Below, in pieces: positions 53,350 to 64,000 of a stretch of 64,000 bases of DNA. The notes beneath the pieces are model-generated. The model did not search any database and was not told the origin of the DNA. It saw only the letters and a list, made by a program, of their open reading frames with translations. Origin of the DNA: Auanema rhodensis (taxonomy: Eukaryota; Nematoda; Chromadorea; Rhabditida; Rhabditidae). The position numbers and the translations under genes are program-made. The stretch is from the NCBI GenBank assembly GCA_964057225.1, contig OZ059894.1, positions 21,296,476 through 21,360,475 on the forward strand. The letters run 5' to 3'. The stretch's first letter is position 1, and each line of letters opens with the position of its first letter.

Positions 53350-56300
53350 AATCTGATAACACAGATCGACGCAGCTTAAAAATCCGCATCGAATGCACTA
53401 TACTACATTGAGAAACGCTTAATACAAAAATTAGTTATGATCGTTTGAAAAATGATGCATTAGTGTATGTTGAGTTTCCATGTACACTCAACATTGCTTC
53501 CAAAAACATTTTGACAAAAATTTTTTCGAAAAATTTCAAGATAATTTAGCAAAAAGTAGATGTTTTTAGATTCCATTTTTCAAGGCAAAGACGATGGACA
53601 ATGTTATTCAACGAAAAAATTAATTCTTCAGGGTGAAAATCGAGGATATAAGTGTGAACTTATATCAGTTGATGTCTCGGTGCATTTTTAAGTTAGCGCA
53701 AATCTGATAACACAGATCGACGCAGCTTAAAAATCCGCATCGAATGCACTATACTACATCGAGAAACGCTTGATACAAAAATTAGTTATGATCGTTTGAA
53801 AAATGATGCATTAGTGTATGTTGAGTTTCCATGTACACTCAACATTGCTTCCAAAAACATTTTGACAAAAATTTTTTCGAAAAATTTCAAAATAATTTAG
53901 CAAAAAGTAGATGTTTTTAGATTCCTTTTTTTAAATCAAAGACGATGGACAATGTTATTCAACGAAAAAATTAATTCTTCAGGGTGAAAATCGAGGATAT
54001 AAGTGTGAACTTATATCAGTTGATATCTCGGTGCATTTTTAAGCTAGCGCAAATCTGATAACACAGATCGACGCAGCTTAAAAATCCGCATCGAATGCAC
54101 TATACTACATCGAGAAACGCTTGATACAAAAATTAGTTATGATCGTTTGAAAAATGATGCATTAGTGTATGTTGAGTTTCCATGTACACTCAACATTGCT
54201 TCCAAAAACATTTTGACAAAAATTTTTTCGAAAAATTTCAGAATAATTTAGCAAAAAGTAGATGTTTTTAGATTCCATTTTTCAAGGCAAAGACGATAGA
54301 CAATGTTATTCAACGAAAAAATTAATTCTTCAGGGTGAAAATCGAGGATATAAGTGTGAACTTATATCAGTTGATATCTCGGTGCATTTTTAAGCTAGCG
54401 CAAATCTGATAACACAGATCGACGCAGCTTAAAAATCCGCATCGAATGCACTATACTACATCGAGAAACGCTTGATACAAAAATTAGTTATGATCGTTTG
54501 AAAAATGATGCATTAGTGTATGTTGAGTTTCCATGTACACTCAACATTGCTTCCAAAAACATTTTGACAAAAATTTTTTCGAAAAATTTCAAAATAATTT
54601 AGCAAAAAGTAGATGTTTTTAGATTCCTTTTTTCAAGGCAAAGACGATGGACAATGTTATTCAACGAAAAAATTAATTCTTCAGGGTGAAAATCGAGGAT
54701 ATAAGTGTGAACTTATATCAGTTGATATCTCGGTGCATTTTTAAGCTAGCGCAAATCTGATAACACAGATCGACGCAGCTTAAAAATCCGCATCGAATGC
54801 ACTATACTACATTGAGAAACGCTTAATACAAAAATTAGTTATGATCGTTTGAAAAATGATGCATTAGTGTATGTTGAGTTTCCATGTACACTCAACATTG
54901 CTTCCAAAAACATTTTGACAAAAATTTTTTCGAAAAATTTCAAAATAATTTAGCAAAAAGTAGATGTTTTTAGATTCCTTTTTTTAAAGCAAAGACGATG
55001 GACAATGTTACTCAACGAAAAAATTAATTCTTCAGGGTGAAAATCGAGGATATAAGTGTGAACTTATATCAGTTGATATCTCGGTGCATTTTTAAGCTAG
55101 CGCAAATCTGATAACACAGATCGACGCAGCTTAAAAATCCGCATCGAATGCACTATACTACATTGAGAAACGCTTGATACAAAAATTAGTTATGATTGTT
55201 TGAAAAATGATGCATTAGTGTATGTTGAGTTTCCATGTACACTCAACATTGCTTCCAAAAACATTTTGACAAAAATTTTTTCGAAAAATTTCAAAATAAT
55301 TTAGCAAAAAGTAGATGTTTTTAGATTCCTTTTTTTAAAGCAAAGACGATGGACAATGTTATTCAACGAAAAAATTAATTCTTCAGGGTGAAAATCGAGG
55401 ATATAAGTGTGAACTTATATCAGTTGATATCTCGGTGCATTTTTAAGCTAGCGCAAATCTGATAACACAGATCGACGCAGCTTAAAAATCCGCATCGAAT
55501 GCACTATACTACATCGAGAAACGCTTGATACAAAAATTAGTTATGATCGTTTGAAAAATGATGCATTAGTGTATGTTGAGTTTCCATGTACACTCAACAT
55601 TGCTTCCAAAAACATTTTGACAAAAATTTTTTCGAAAAATTTCAAAATAATTTAGCAAAAAGTAGATGTTTTTAGATTCCTTTTTTCAAGGCAAAGACGA
55701 TGGACAATGTTATTCAACGAAAAAATTAATTCTTCAGGGTGAAAATCGAGGATATAAGTGTGAACTTATATCAGTTGATATCTCGGTGCATTTTTAAGCT
55801 AGCGCAAATCTGATAACACAGATCGACGCAGCTTAAAAATCCGCATCGAATGCACTATACTACATTGAGAAACGCTTGATACAAAAATTAGTTATGATTG
55901 TTTGAAAAATGATGCATTAGTGTATGTTGAGTTTCCATGTACACTCAACATTGCTTCCAAAAACATTTTGACAAAAATTTTTTCGAAAAATTTCAAAATA
56001 ATTTAGCAAAAAGTAGATGTTTTTAGATTCCTTTTTTTAAAGCAAAGACGATGGACAATGTTATTCAACGAAAAAATTAATTCTTCAGGGTGAAAATCGA
56101 GGATATAAGTGTGAACTTATATCAGTTGATATCTCGGTGCATTTTTAAGCTAGCGCAAATCTGATAACACAGATCGACGCAGCTTAAAAATCCGCATCGA
56201 ATGCACTATACTACATTGAGAAACGCTTAATACAAAAATTAGTTATGATCGTTTGAAAAATGATGCATTAGTGTATGTTGAGTTTCCATGTACACTCAAC

Positions 56301-56859
56301 ATTGCTTCCAAAAACATTTTGACAAAAATTTTTTCGAAAAATTTCAAAATAATTTAGCAAAAAGTAGATGTTTTTAGATTCCTTTTTTCAAGGCAAAGAC
56401 GATGGACAATGTTATTCAACGAAAAAATTAATTCTTCAGGGTGAAAATCGAGGATATAAGTGTGAACTTATATCAGTTGATATCTCGGTGCATTTTTAAG
56501 CTAGCGCAAATCTGATAACACAGATCGACGCAGCTTAAAAATCCGCATCGAATGCACTATACTACATTGAGAAACGCTTGATACAAAAATTAGTTATGAT
56601 TGTTTGAAAAATGATGCATTAGTGTATGTTGAGTTTCCATGTACACTCAACATTGCTTCCAAAAACATTTTGACAAAAATTTTTTCGAAAAATTTCAAAA
56701 TAATTTAGCAAAAAGTAGATGTTTTTAGATTCCTTTTTTTAAAGCAAAGACGATGGACAATGTTATTCAACGAAAAAATTAATTCTTCAGGGTGAAAATC
56801 GAGGATATAAGTGTGAACTTATATCAGTTGATATCTCGGTGCATTTTTAAGCTAGCGCA
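53350..56859. repeat. Higher-order repeat unit: 10-mer of 3510 bp, copies 153-162
   Basis: Ten monomers in a fixed order are repeated immediately at 56860-60369. The order is A191G, 'ttaaatc', G247A, 'ccttttttc', 'ttaaagc' with 'gttactc' (T257C), C93T/'ttaaagc', 'ccttttttc', C93T/'ttaaagc', 'ccttttttc', C93T/'ttaaagc'. The second half is an alternating dimer of C93T/'ttaaagc' and 'ccttttttc' copies. The rare T257C occurs only at this place in both blocks. Confidence 0.92.
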
Positions 56860-59800
56860 AATCTGATAACACAGATCGACGCAGCTTAAAAATCCGCATC
56901 GAATGCACTATACTACATTGAGAAACGCTTAATACAAAAATTAGTTATGATCGTTTGAAAAATGATGCATTAGTGTATGTTGAGTTTCCATGTACACTCA
57001 ACATTGCTTCCAAAAACATTTTGACAAAAATTTTTTCGAAAAATTTCAAGATAATTTAGCAAAAAGTAGATGTTTTTAGATTCCATTTTTCAAGGCAAAG
57101 ACGATGGACAATGTTATTCAACGAAAAAATTAATTCTTCAGGGTGAAAATCGAGGATATAAGTGTGAACTTATATCAGTTGATATCTCGGTGCATTTTTA
57201 AGCTAGCGCAAATCTGATAACACAGATCGACGCAGCTTAAAAATCCGCATCGAATGCACTATACTACATCGAGAAACGCTTGATACAAAAATTAGTTATG
57301 ATCGTTTGAAAAATGATGCATTAGTGTATGTTGAGTTTCCATGTACACTCAACATTGCTTCCAAAAACATTTTGACAAAAATTTTTTCGAAAAATTTCAA
57401 AATAATTTAGCAAAAAGTAGATGTTTTTAGATTCCTTTTTTTAAATCAAAGACGATGGACAATGTTATTCAACGAAAAAATTAATTCTTCAGGGTGAAAA
57501 TCGAGGATATAAGTGTGAACTTATATCAGTTGATATCTCGGTGCATTTTTAAGCTAGCGCAAATCTGATAACACAGATCGACGCAGCTTAAAAATCCGCA
57601 TCGAATGCACTATACTACATCGAGAAACGCTTGATACAAAAATTAGTTATGATCGTTTGAAAAATGATGCATTAGTGTATGTTGAGTTTCCATGTACACT
57701 CAACATTGCTTCCAAAAACATTTTGACAAAAATTTTTTCGAAAAATTTCAAAATAATTTAGCAAAAAGTAGATGTTTTTAGATTCCATTTTTCAAGGCAA
57801 AGACGATAGACAATGTTATTCAACGAAAAAATTAATTCTTCAGGGTGAAAATCGAGGATATAAGTGTGAACTTATATCAGTTGATATCTCGGTGCATTTT
57901 TAAGCTAGCGCAAATCTGATAACACAGATCGACGCAGCTTAAAAATCCGCATCGAATGCACTATACTACATCGAGAAACGCTTGATACAAAAATTAGTTA
58001 TGATCGTTTGAAAAATGATGCATTAGTGTATGTTGAGTTTCCATGTACACTCAACATTGCTTCCAAAAACATTTTGACAAAAATTTTTTCGAAAAATTTC
58101 AAAATAATTTAGCAAAAAGTAGATGTTTTTAGATTCCTTTTTTCAAGGCAAAGACGATGGACAATGTTATTCAACGAAAAAATTAATTCTTCAGGGTGAA
58201 AATCGAGGATATAAGTGTGAACTTATATCAGTTGATATCTCGGTGCATTTTTAAGCTAGCGCAAATCTGATAACACAGATCGACGCAGCTTAAAAATCCG
58301 CATCGAATGCACTATACTACATTGAGAAACGCTTAATACAAAAATTAGTTATGATCGTTTGAAAAATGATGCATTAGTGTATGTTGAGTTTCCATGTACA
58401 CTCAACATTGCTTCCAAAAACATTTTGACAAAAATTTTTTCGAAAAATTTCAAAATAATTTAGCAAAAAGTAGATGTTTTTAGATTCCTTTTTTTAAAGC
58501 AAAGACGATGGACAATGTTACTCAACGAAAAAATTAATTCTTCAGGGTGAAAATCGAGGATATAAGTGTGAACTTATATCAGTTGATATCTCGGTGCATT
58601 TTTAAGCTAGCGCAAATCTGATAACACAGATCGACGCAGCTTAAAAATCCGCATCGAATGCACTATACTACATTGAGAAACGCTTGATACAAAAATTAGT
58701 TATGATTGTTTGAAAAATGATGCATTAGTGTATGTTGAGTTTCCATGTACACTCAACATTGCTTCCAAAAACATTTTGACAAAAATTTTTTCGAAAAATT
58801 TCAAAATAATTTAGCAAAAAGTAGATGTTTTTAGATTCCTTTTTTTAAAGCAAAGACGATGGACAATGTTATTCAACGAAAAAATTAATTCTTCAGGGTG
58901 AAAATCGAGGATATAAGTGTGAACTTATATCAGTTGATATCTCGGTGCATTTTTAAGCTAGCGCAAATCTGATAACACAGATCGACGCAGCTTAAAAATC
59001 CGCATCGAATGCACTATACTACATCGAGAAACGCTTGATACAAAAATTAGTTATGATCGTTTGAAAAATGATGCATTAGTGTATGTTGAGTTTCCATGTA
59101 CACTCAACATTGCTTCCAAAAACATTTTGACAAAAATTTTTTCGAAAAATTTCAAAATAATTTAGCAAAAAGTAGATGTTTTTAGATTCCTTTTTTCAAG
59201 GCAAAGACGATGGACAATGTTATTCAACGAAAAAATTAATTCTTCAGGGTGAAAATCGAGGATATAAGTGTGAACTTATATCAGTTGATATCTCGGTGCA
59301 TTTTTAAGCTAGCGCAAATCTGATAACACAGATCGACGCAGCTTAAAAATCCGCATCGAATGCACTATACTACATTGAGAAACGCTTGATACAAAAATTA
59401 GTTATGATTGTTTGAAAAATGATGCATTAGTGTATGTTGAGTTTCCATGTACACTCAACATTGCTTCCAAAAACATTTTGACAAAAATTTTTTCGAAAAA
59501 TTTCAAAATAATTTAGCAAAAAGTAGATGTTTTTAGATTCCTTTTTTTAAAGCAAAGACGATGGACAATGTTATTCAACGAAAAAATTAATTCTTCAGGG
59601 TGAAAATCGAGGATATAAGTGTGAACTTATATCAGTTGATATCTCGGTGCATTTTTAAGCTAGCGCAAATCTGATAACACAGATCGACGCAGCTTAAAAA
59701 TCCGCATCGAATGCACTATACTACATTGAGAAACGCTTAATACAAAAATTAGTTATGATCGTTTGAAAAATGATGCATTAGTGTATGTTGAGTTTCCATG

Positions 59801-60369
59801 TACACTCAACATTGCTTCCAAAAACATTTTGACAAAAATTTTTTCGAAAAATTTCAAAATAATTTAGCAAAAAGTAGATGTTTTTAGATTCCTTTTTTCA
59901 AGGCAAAGACGATGGACAATGTTATTCAACGAAAAAATTAATTCTTCAGGGTGAAAATCGAGGATATAAGTGTGAACTTATATCAGTTGATATCTCGGTG
60001 CATTTTTAAGCTAGCGCAAATCTGATAACACAGATCGACGCAGCTTAAAAATCCGCATCGAATGCACTATACTACATTGAGAAACGCTTGATACAAAAAT
60101 TAGTTATGATTGTTTGAAAAATGATGCATTAGTGTATGTTGAGTTTCCATGTACACTCAACATTGCTTCCAAAAACATTTTGACAAAAATTTTTTCGAAA
60201 AATTTCAAAATAATTTAGCAAAAAGTAGATGTTTTTAGATTCCTTTTTTTAAAGCAAAGACGATGGACAATGTTATTCAACGAAAAAATTAATTCTTCAG
60301 GGTGAAAATCGAGGATATAAGTGTGAACTTATATCAGTTGATATCTCGGTGCATTTTTAAGCTAGCGCA
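56860..60369. repeat. Second 10-mer of 3510 bp, copies 163-172
   Basis: This matches 53350-56859 member by member. By eye I find three differences: copy 153 has A325G and C344T where copy 163 has the common bases, and copy 155 has G190 where copy 165 has A190. The match does not extend to the flanking monomers: copy 152 differs from 162, and copy 164 differs from 174. Confidence 0.92.
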
Positions 60370-62826
60370 AATCTGATAACACAGATCGACGCAGCTTAAA
60401 AATCCGCATCGAATGCACTATACTACATTGAGAAACGCTTAATACAAAAATTAGTTATGATCGTTTGAAAAATGATGCATTAGTGTATGTTGAGTTTCCA
60501 TGTACACTCAACATTGCTTCCAAAAACATTTTGACAAAAATTTTTTCGAAAAATTTCAAAATAATTTAGCAAAAAGTAGATGTTTTTAGATTCCATTTTT
60601 CAAGGCAAAGACGATGGACAATGTTATTCTACGAAAAAATTAATTCTTCAGGGTGAAAATTGAGGATATAAGTGTGAACTTATATCAGTTGATATCTCGG
60701 TGCATTTTTAAGCTAGCGCAAATCTGATAACACAGATCGACGCAGCTTAAAAATCCGCATCGAATGCACTATACTACATTGAGAAACGCTTAATACAAAA
60801 ATTAGTTATAATCGTTTGAAAAATGATGCATTAGTGTATGTTGAGTTTCCATGTACACTCAACATTGCTTCCAAAAACATTTTGACAAAAATTTTTTCGA
60901 AAAATTTCAAAATAATTTAGCAAAAAGTAGATGTTTTTAGATTCCTTTTTTTAAAGCAAAGACGATGGACAATGTTATTCAACGAAAAAATTAATTCTTC
61001 AGGGTGAAAATCGAGGATATAAGTGTGAACTTATATCAGTTGATATCTCGGTGCATTTTTAAGCTAGCGCAAATCTGATAACACAGATCGACGCAGCTTA
61101 AAAATCCGCATCGAATGCACTATACTACATTGAGAAACGCTTGATACAAAAATTAGTTATGATTGTTTGAAAAATGATGCATTAGTGTATGTTGAGTTTC
61201 CATGTACACTCAACATTGCTTCCAAAAACATTTTGACAAAAATTTTTTCGAAAAATTTCAAAATAATTTAGCAAAAAGTAGATGTTTTTAGATTCCTTTT
61301 TTTAAAGCAAAGACGATGGACAATGTTATTCAACGAAAAAATTAATTCTTCAGGGTGAAAATCGAGGATATAAGTGTGAACTTATATCAGTTGATATCTC
61401 GGTGCATTTTTAAGCTAGCGCAAATCTGATAACACAGATCGACGCAGCTTAAAAATCCGCATCGAATGCACTATACTACATCGAGAAACGCTTGATACAA
61501 AAATTAGTTATGATCGTTTGAAAAATGATGCATTAGTGTATGTTGAGTTTCCATGTACACTCAACATTGCTTCCAAAAACATTTTGACAAAAATTTTTTC
61601 GAAAAATTTCAAAATAATTTAGCAAAAAGTAGATGTTTTTAGATTCCTTTTTTCAAGGCAAAGACGATGGACAATGTTATTCAACGAAAAAATTAATTCT
61701 TCAGGGTGAAAATCGAGGATATAAGTGTGAACTTATATCAGTTGATATCTCGGTGCATTTTTAAGCTAGCGCAAATCTGATAACACAGATCGACGCAGCT
61801 TAAAAATCCGCATCGAATGCACTATACTACATTGAGAAACGCTTGATACAAAAATTAGTTATGATTGTTTGAAAAATGATGCATTAGTGTATGTTGAGTT
61901 TCCATGTACACTCAACATTGCTTCCAAAAACATTTTGACAAAAATTTTTTCGAAAAATTTCAAAATAATTTAGCAAAAAGTAGATGTTTTTAGATTCCTT
62001 TTTTTAAAGCAAAGACGATGGACAATGTTATTCAACGAAAAAATTAATTCTTCAGGGTGAAAATCGAGGATATAAGTGTGAACTTATATCAGTTGATATC
62101 TCGGTGCATTTTTAAGCTAGCGCAAATCTGATAACACAGATCGACGCAGCTTAAAAATCCGCATCGAATGCACTATACTACATTGAGAAACGCTTAATAC
62201 AAAAATTAGTTATGATCGTTTGAAAAATGATGCATTAGTGTATGTTGAGTTTCCATGTACACTCAACATTGCTTCCAAAAACATTTTGACAAAAATTTTT
62301 TCGAAAAATTTCAAAATAATTTAGCAAAAAGTAGATGTTTTTAGATTCCTTTTTTCAAGGCAAAGACGATGGACAATGTTATTCAACGAAAAAATTAATT
62401 CTTCAGGGTGAAAATCGAGGATATAAGTGTGAACTTATATCAGTTGATATCTCGGTGCATTTTTAAGCTAGCGCAAATCTGATAACACAGATCGACGCAG
62501 CTTAAAAATCCGCATCGAATGCACTATACTACATTGAGAAACGCTTGATACAAAAATTAGTTATGATTGTTTGAAAAATGATGCATTAGTGTATGTTGAG
62601 TTTCCATGTACACTCAACATTGCTTCCAAAAACATTTTGACAAAAATTTTTTCGAAAAATTTCAAAATAATTTAGCAAAAAGTAGATGTTTTTAGATTCC
62701 TTTTTTTAAAGCAAAGACGATGGACAATGTTATTCAACGAAAAAATTAATTCTTCAGGGTGAAAATCGAGGATATAAGTGTGAACTTATATCAGTTGATA
62801 TCTCGGTGCATTTTTAAGCTAGCGCA
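60370..62826. repeat. 7-mer of 2457 bp, copies 173-179, restarting at 62827
   Basis: Copy 173 carries two rare changes, 'ttattctacg' (A261T) and 'aaaattgagg' (C292T), and copy 174 carries G90A ('gttataatc'). Copy 180 repeats both changes of 173, and copy 181 repeats G90A of 174, so a second turn of the 7-mer begins at 62827 and then degenerates. Copies 174-179 have the same type order as copies 157-162 and 167-172, so the 7-mer is that hexamer plus one extra monomer. Confidence 0.85.
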
Positions 62827-63177
62827 AATCTGATAACACAGATCGACGCAGCTTAAAAATCCGCATCGAATGCACTATACTACATTGAGAAACGCTTAAT
62901 ACAAAAATTAGTTATGATCGTTTGAAAAATGATGCATTAGTGTATGTTGAGTTTCCATGTACACTCAACATTGCTTCCAAAAACATTTTGACAAAAATTT
63001 TTTCGAAAAATTTCAAAATAATTTAGCAAAAAGTAGATGTTTTTAGATTCCATTTTTCAAGGCAAAGACGATGGACAATGTTATTCTACGAAAAAATTAA
63101 TTCTTCAGGGTGAAAATTGAGGATATAAGTGTGAACTTATATCAGTTGATATCTCGGTGCATTTTTAAGCTAGCGCA

Positions 63178-63879
63178 AATCTGATAACACAGATCGACGC
63201 AGCTTAAAAATCCGCATCGAATGCACTATACTACATTGAGAAACGCTTAATACAAAAATTAGTTATAATCGTTTGAAAAATGATGCATTAGTGTATGTTG
63301 AGTTTCCATGTACACTCAACATTGCTTCCAAAAACATTTTGACAAACATTTTTTCGAAAAATTTCAAAATAATTTAGCAAAAAGTAGATGTTTTTAGATT
63401 CCTTTTTTCAAGGCGAAGACGATGGACAATGTTATTCAACGAAAAAATTGATTCTTCAGGGTGAAAATCGAAGATATAAATGTGAACTTGTATCAGTTGA
63501 TATCTCGGTGCATTTTTAAGCTAGCGCGATTCTGATAACACAGATCGACGCAGCTTAAAAATCCGCATCGAATGCACTATACTTTATTGAGAAAAGCTTA
63601 ATACAAAAATTAGTTATGATCGTTTGAAAAATGATGCATTAGTGTATGTTGAGTTTCCATGTACACTCAACATTGCTTCCAAAAAAATTTTGACAAAACT
63701 TTTTTCGAAAAATTTCAAAATAATTTAGCAAAAAGTAGATGTTTTTAGATTCCTTTTTTCAAGGCAAAGACGATGGACAATGTTATTCAACGAAAAAATT
63801 AATTCTTCAGGGTGAAAATCGAGGATATAAGTGTGAACTTGTATCAGTTGATATCTCGGTGCATTTTTAAGCTAGCGCA
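63178..63879. repeat. Two unusually divergent monomers, copies 181-182
   Basis: Copy 181 has private changes near 170 ('gacaaacat'), 238 ('aaggcgaag'), 274 ('aaattgatt'), 295 and 303 ('gaagatataaatg'), and 351 ('gcgcgat'). Copy 182 has 'attctg' at the start, 'ctttattgagaaaagc' at 54-69, 'caaaaaaatttt' and 'aaaactttttt'. Both have A313G, otherwise rare in domain D. Most other copies have zero to two private changes, so this is a clear local rise. Confidence 0.88.
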
Positions 63880-64000
63880 AATCTGATAACACAGATCGAC
63901 GCAGCTTAAAAATCCGCATCGAATGCACTATACTACATTGAGAAACGCTTAATACAAAAATTAGTTATAATCGTTTGAAAAATGATGCATTAGTGTATGT
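63880..64000. repeat. Partial monomer cut by the window end (copy 183)
   Basis: The first 121 bases of a further monomer, with C69/A72 and G90A as in copies 174 and 181. It has no private change in the visible part, so the divergence of copies 181-182 does not continue in it. The array continues beyond the window. Confidence 0.97.

Larger units (their letters stand above)
1..64000. repeat. 351-bp satellite DNA array, 182 full copies plus a partial copy
   Basis: The whole window is a direct head-to-tail tandem repeat with a 351-bp period. I walked it copy by copy using the start 'aatctgataaca' and found no break, inversion, inserted element or unique spacer. Both ends are inside the array. 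Copies differ from each other at a limited set of recurrent positions: 51, 60, 61, 63, 69, 72, 78, 90, 93, 98, 139, 143, 190, 191, 198, 218, 224, 226, 231, 232, 235-237, 247, 255, 307, 311, 313, 325 and 344. Private changes are few. This pattern is what unequal exchange and gene conversion produce in satellite DNA. A centromeric or pericentromeric position is plausible but not shown. I do not recognise the family by name. Confidence 0.98.
40714..64000. repeat. Domain D: 'ttaaatc/ttaaagc/ttcaaggc' subfamilies, copies 117-183
   Basis: Right-block types are 'ttaaatc', 'ttaaagc', 'ccttttttcaaggc', 'ccattttt' and 'tttctttttt'+T255C. A325G and C344T are frequent between 41065 and 53700 and disappear after it. 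A325G destroys GATATC and C344T destroys GCTAGC. All complete copies are 351 bp. From 53350 on, the array is built of long repeated blocks (10-mer, 7-mer), while 40714-53349 is more irregular, with short repeated runs. The last two full copies are unusually divergent. Confidence 0.88.

Noticed and set aside
1-64000. CRISPR array or other prokaryotic repeat
   Set aside because: The units are 351 bp with no variable spacers and no associated genes, and they run without end for 64 kb. This fits eukaryotic satellite DNA only.
1-64000. Transposable element insertions, target-site duplications or telomeric repeats
   Set aside because: Every copy could be followed in register, with only 1-3 bp length changes. 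No foreign segment, terminal inverted repeat or short telomere-like tandem repeat interrupts the array.
1-64000. Naming the satellite family, species or a functional centromere
   Set aside because: Monomer length resembles those of several insect satellites of about 350-360 bp, but I do not recognise the sequence. Length and base composition alone do not identify a family, and centromere function needs CENP-A data.

Overview
The window is one uninterrupted head-to-tail satellite DNA array. A 351-bp monomer, about 32% G+C by hand count on the first copy, repeats 182 full times (1-63879). A 183rd copy is cut by the window end (63880-64000). Both ends lie inside the array, so its true length exceeds 64 kb. 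I see no gene, RNA gene, transposon insertion, microsatellite or unique spacer. The scattered open frames of 63 and 70 codons are by-products of sequence variants in the repeat.

A long AT-rich satellite of this kind is eukaryotic heterochromatin (pericentromeric, centromeric or subtelomeric). CpG is not depleted: 12 CpG per monomer against about 9 expected, which suggests an unmethylated genome, for example many invertebrates. I do not recognise the family and cannot name the organism.

All positions inside the monomer use copy 1 (1-351) as reference. Copy n starts at 1+351(n-1) up to copy 43. After that a few indels shift the register: one 348-bp copy, eight 350-bp copies and eight 352-bp copies, net -3 by copy 183.

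Layout. Domain A (1-13689, copies 1-39) mixes three subfamilies, called here P, Q and R. A sharp change follows at 13690. Copies 40-47 (13690-16494) belong to a second family (D-like). Copies 48-116 (16495-40713) form domain C, marked by G247A, the T60C/G61A left block and 350/352-bp length variants. Copies 117-183 (40714-64000) return to D-type variants. Domain C therefore appears nested in D-type sequence. Multi-monomer blocks are duplicated at several scales. The clearest are two adjacent 8-mers of 2807 bp (29132-31938 and 31939-34745), two adjacent 10-mers of 3510 bp (53350-56859 and 56860-60369), and a 7-mer at 60370-62826.

The most interesting signal is inside the monomer. Two perfect 9-bp inverted repeats (118-145 and 296-317) persist in nearly all copies. 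The second has a GTGA or GTAA loop, both fitting the GNRA tetraloop rule. Its commonest stem variant is a G-U wobble on the + strand RNA, and two copies carry the compensating change that restores a Watson-Crick pair. This is compatible with a structured satellite transcript, but the number of independent events is small.
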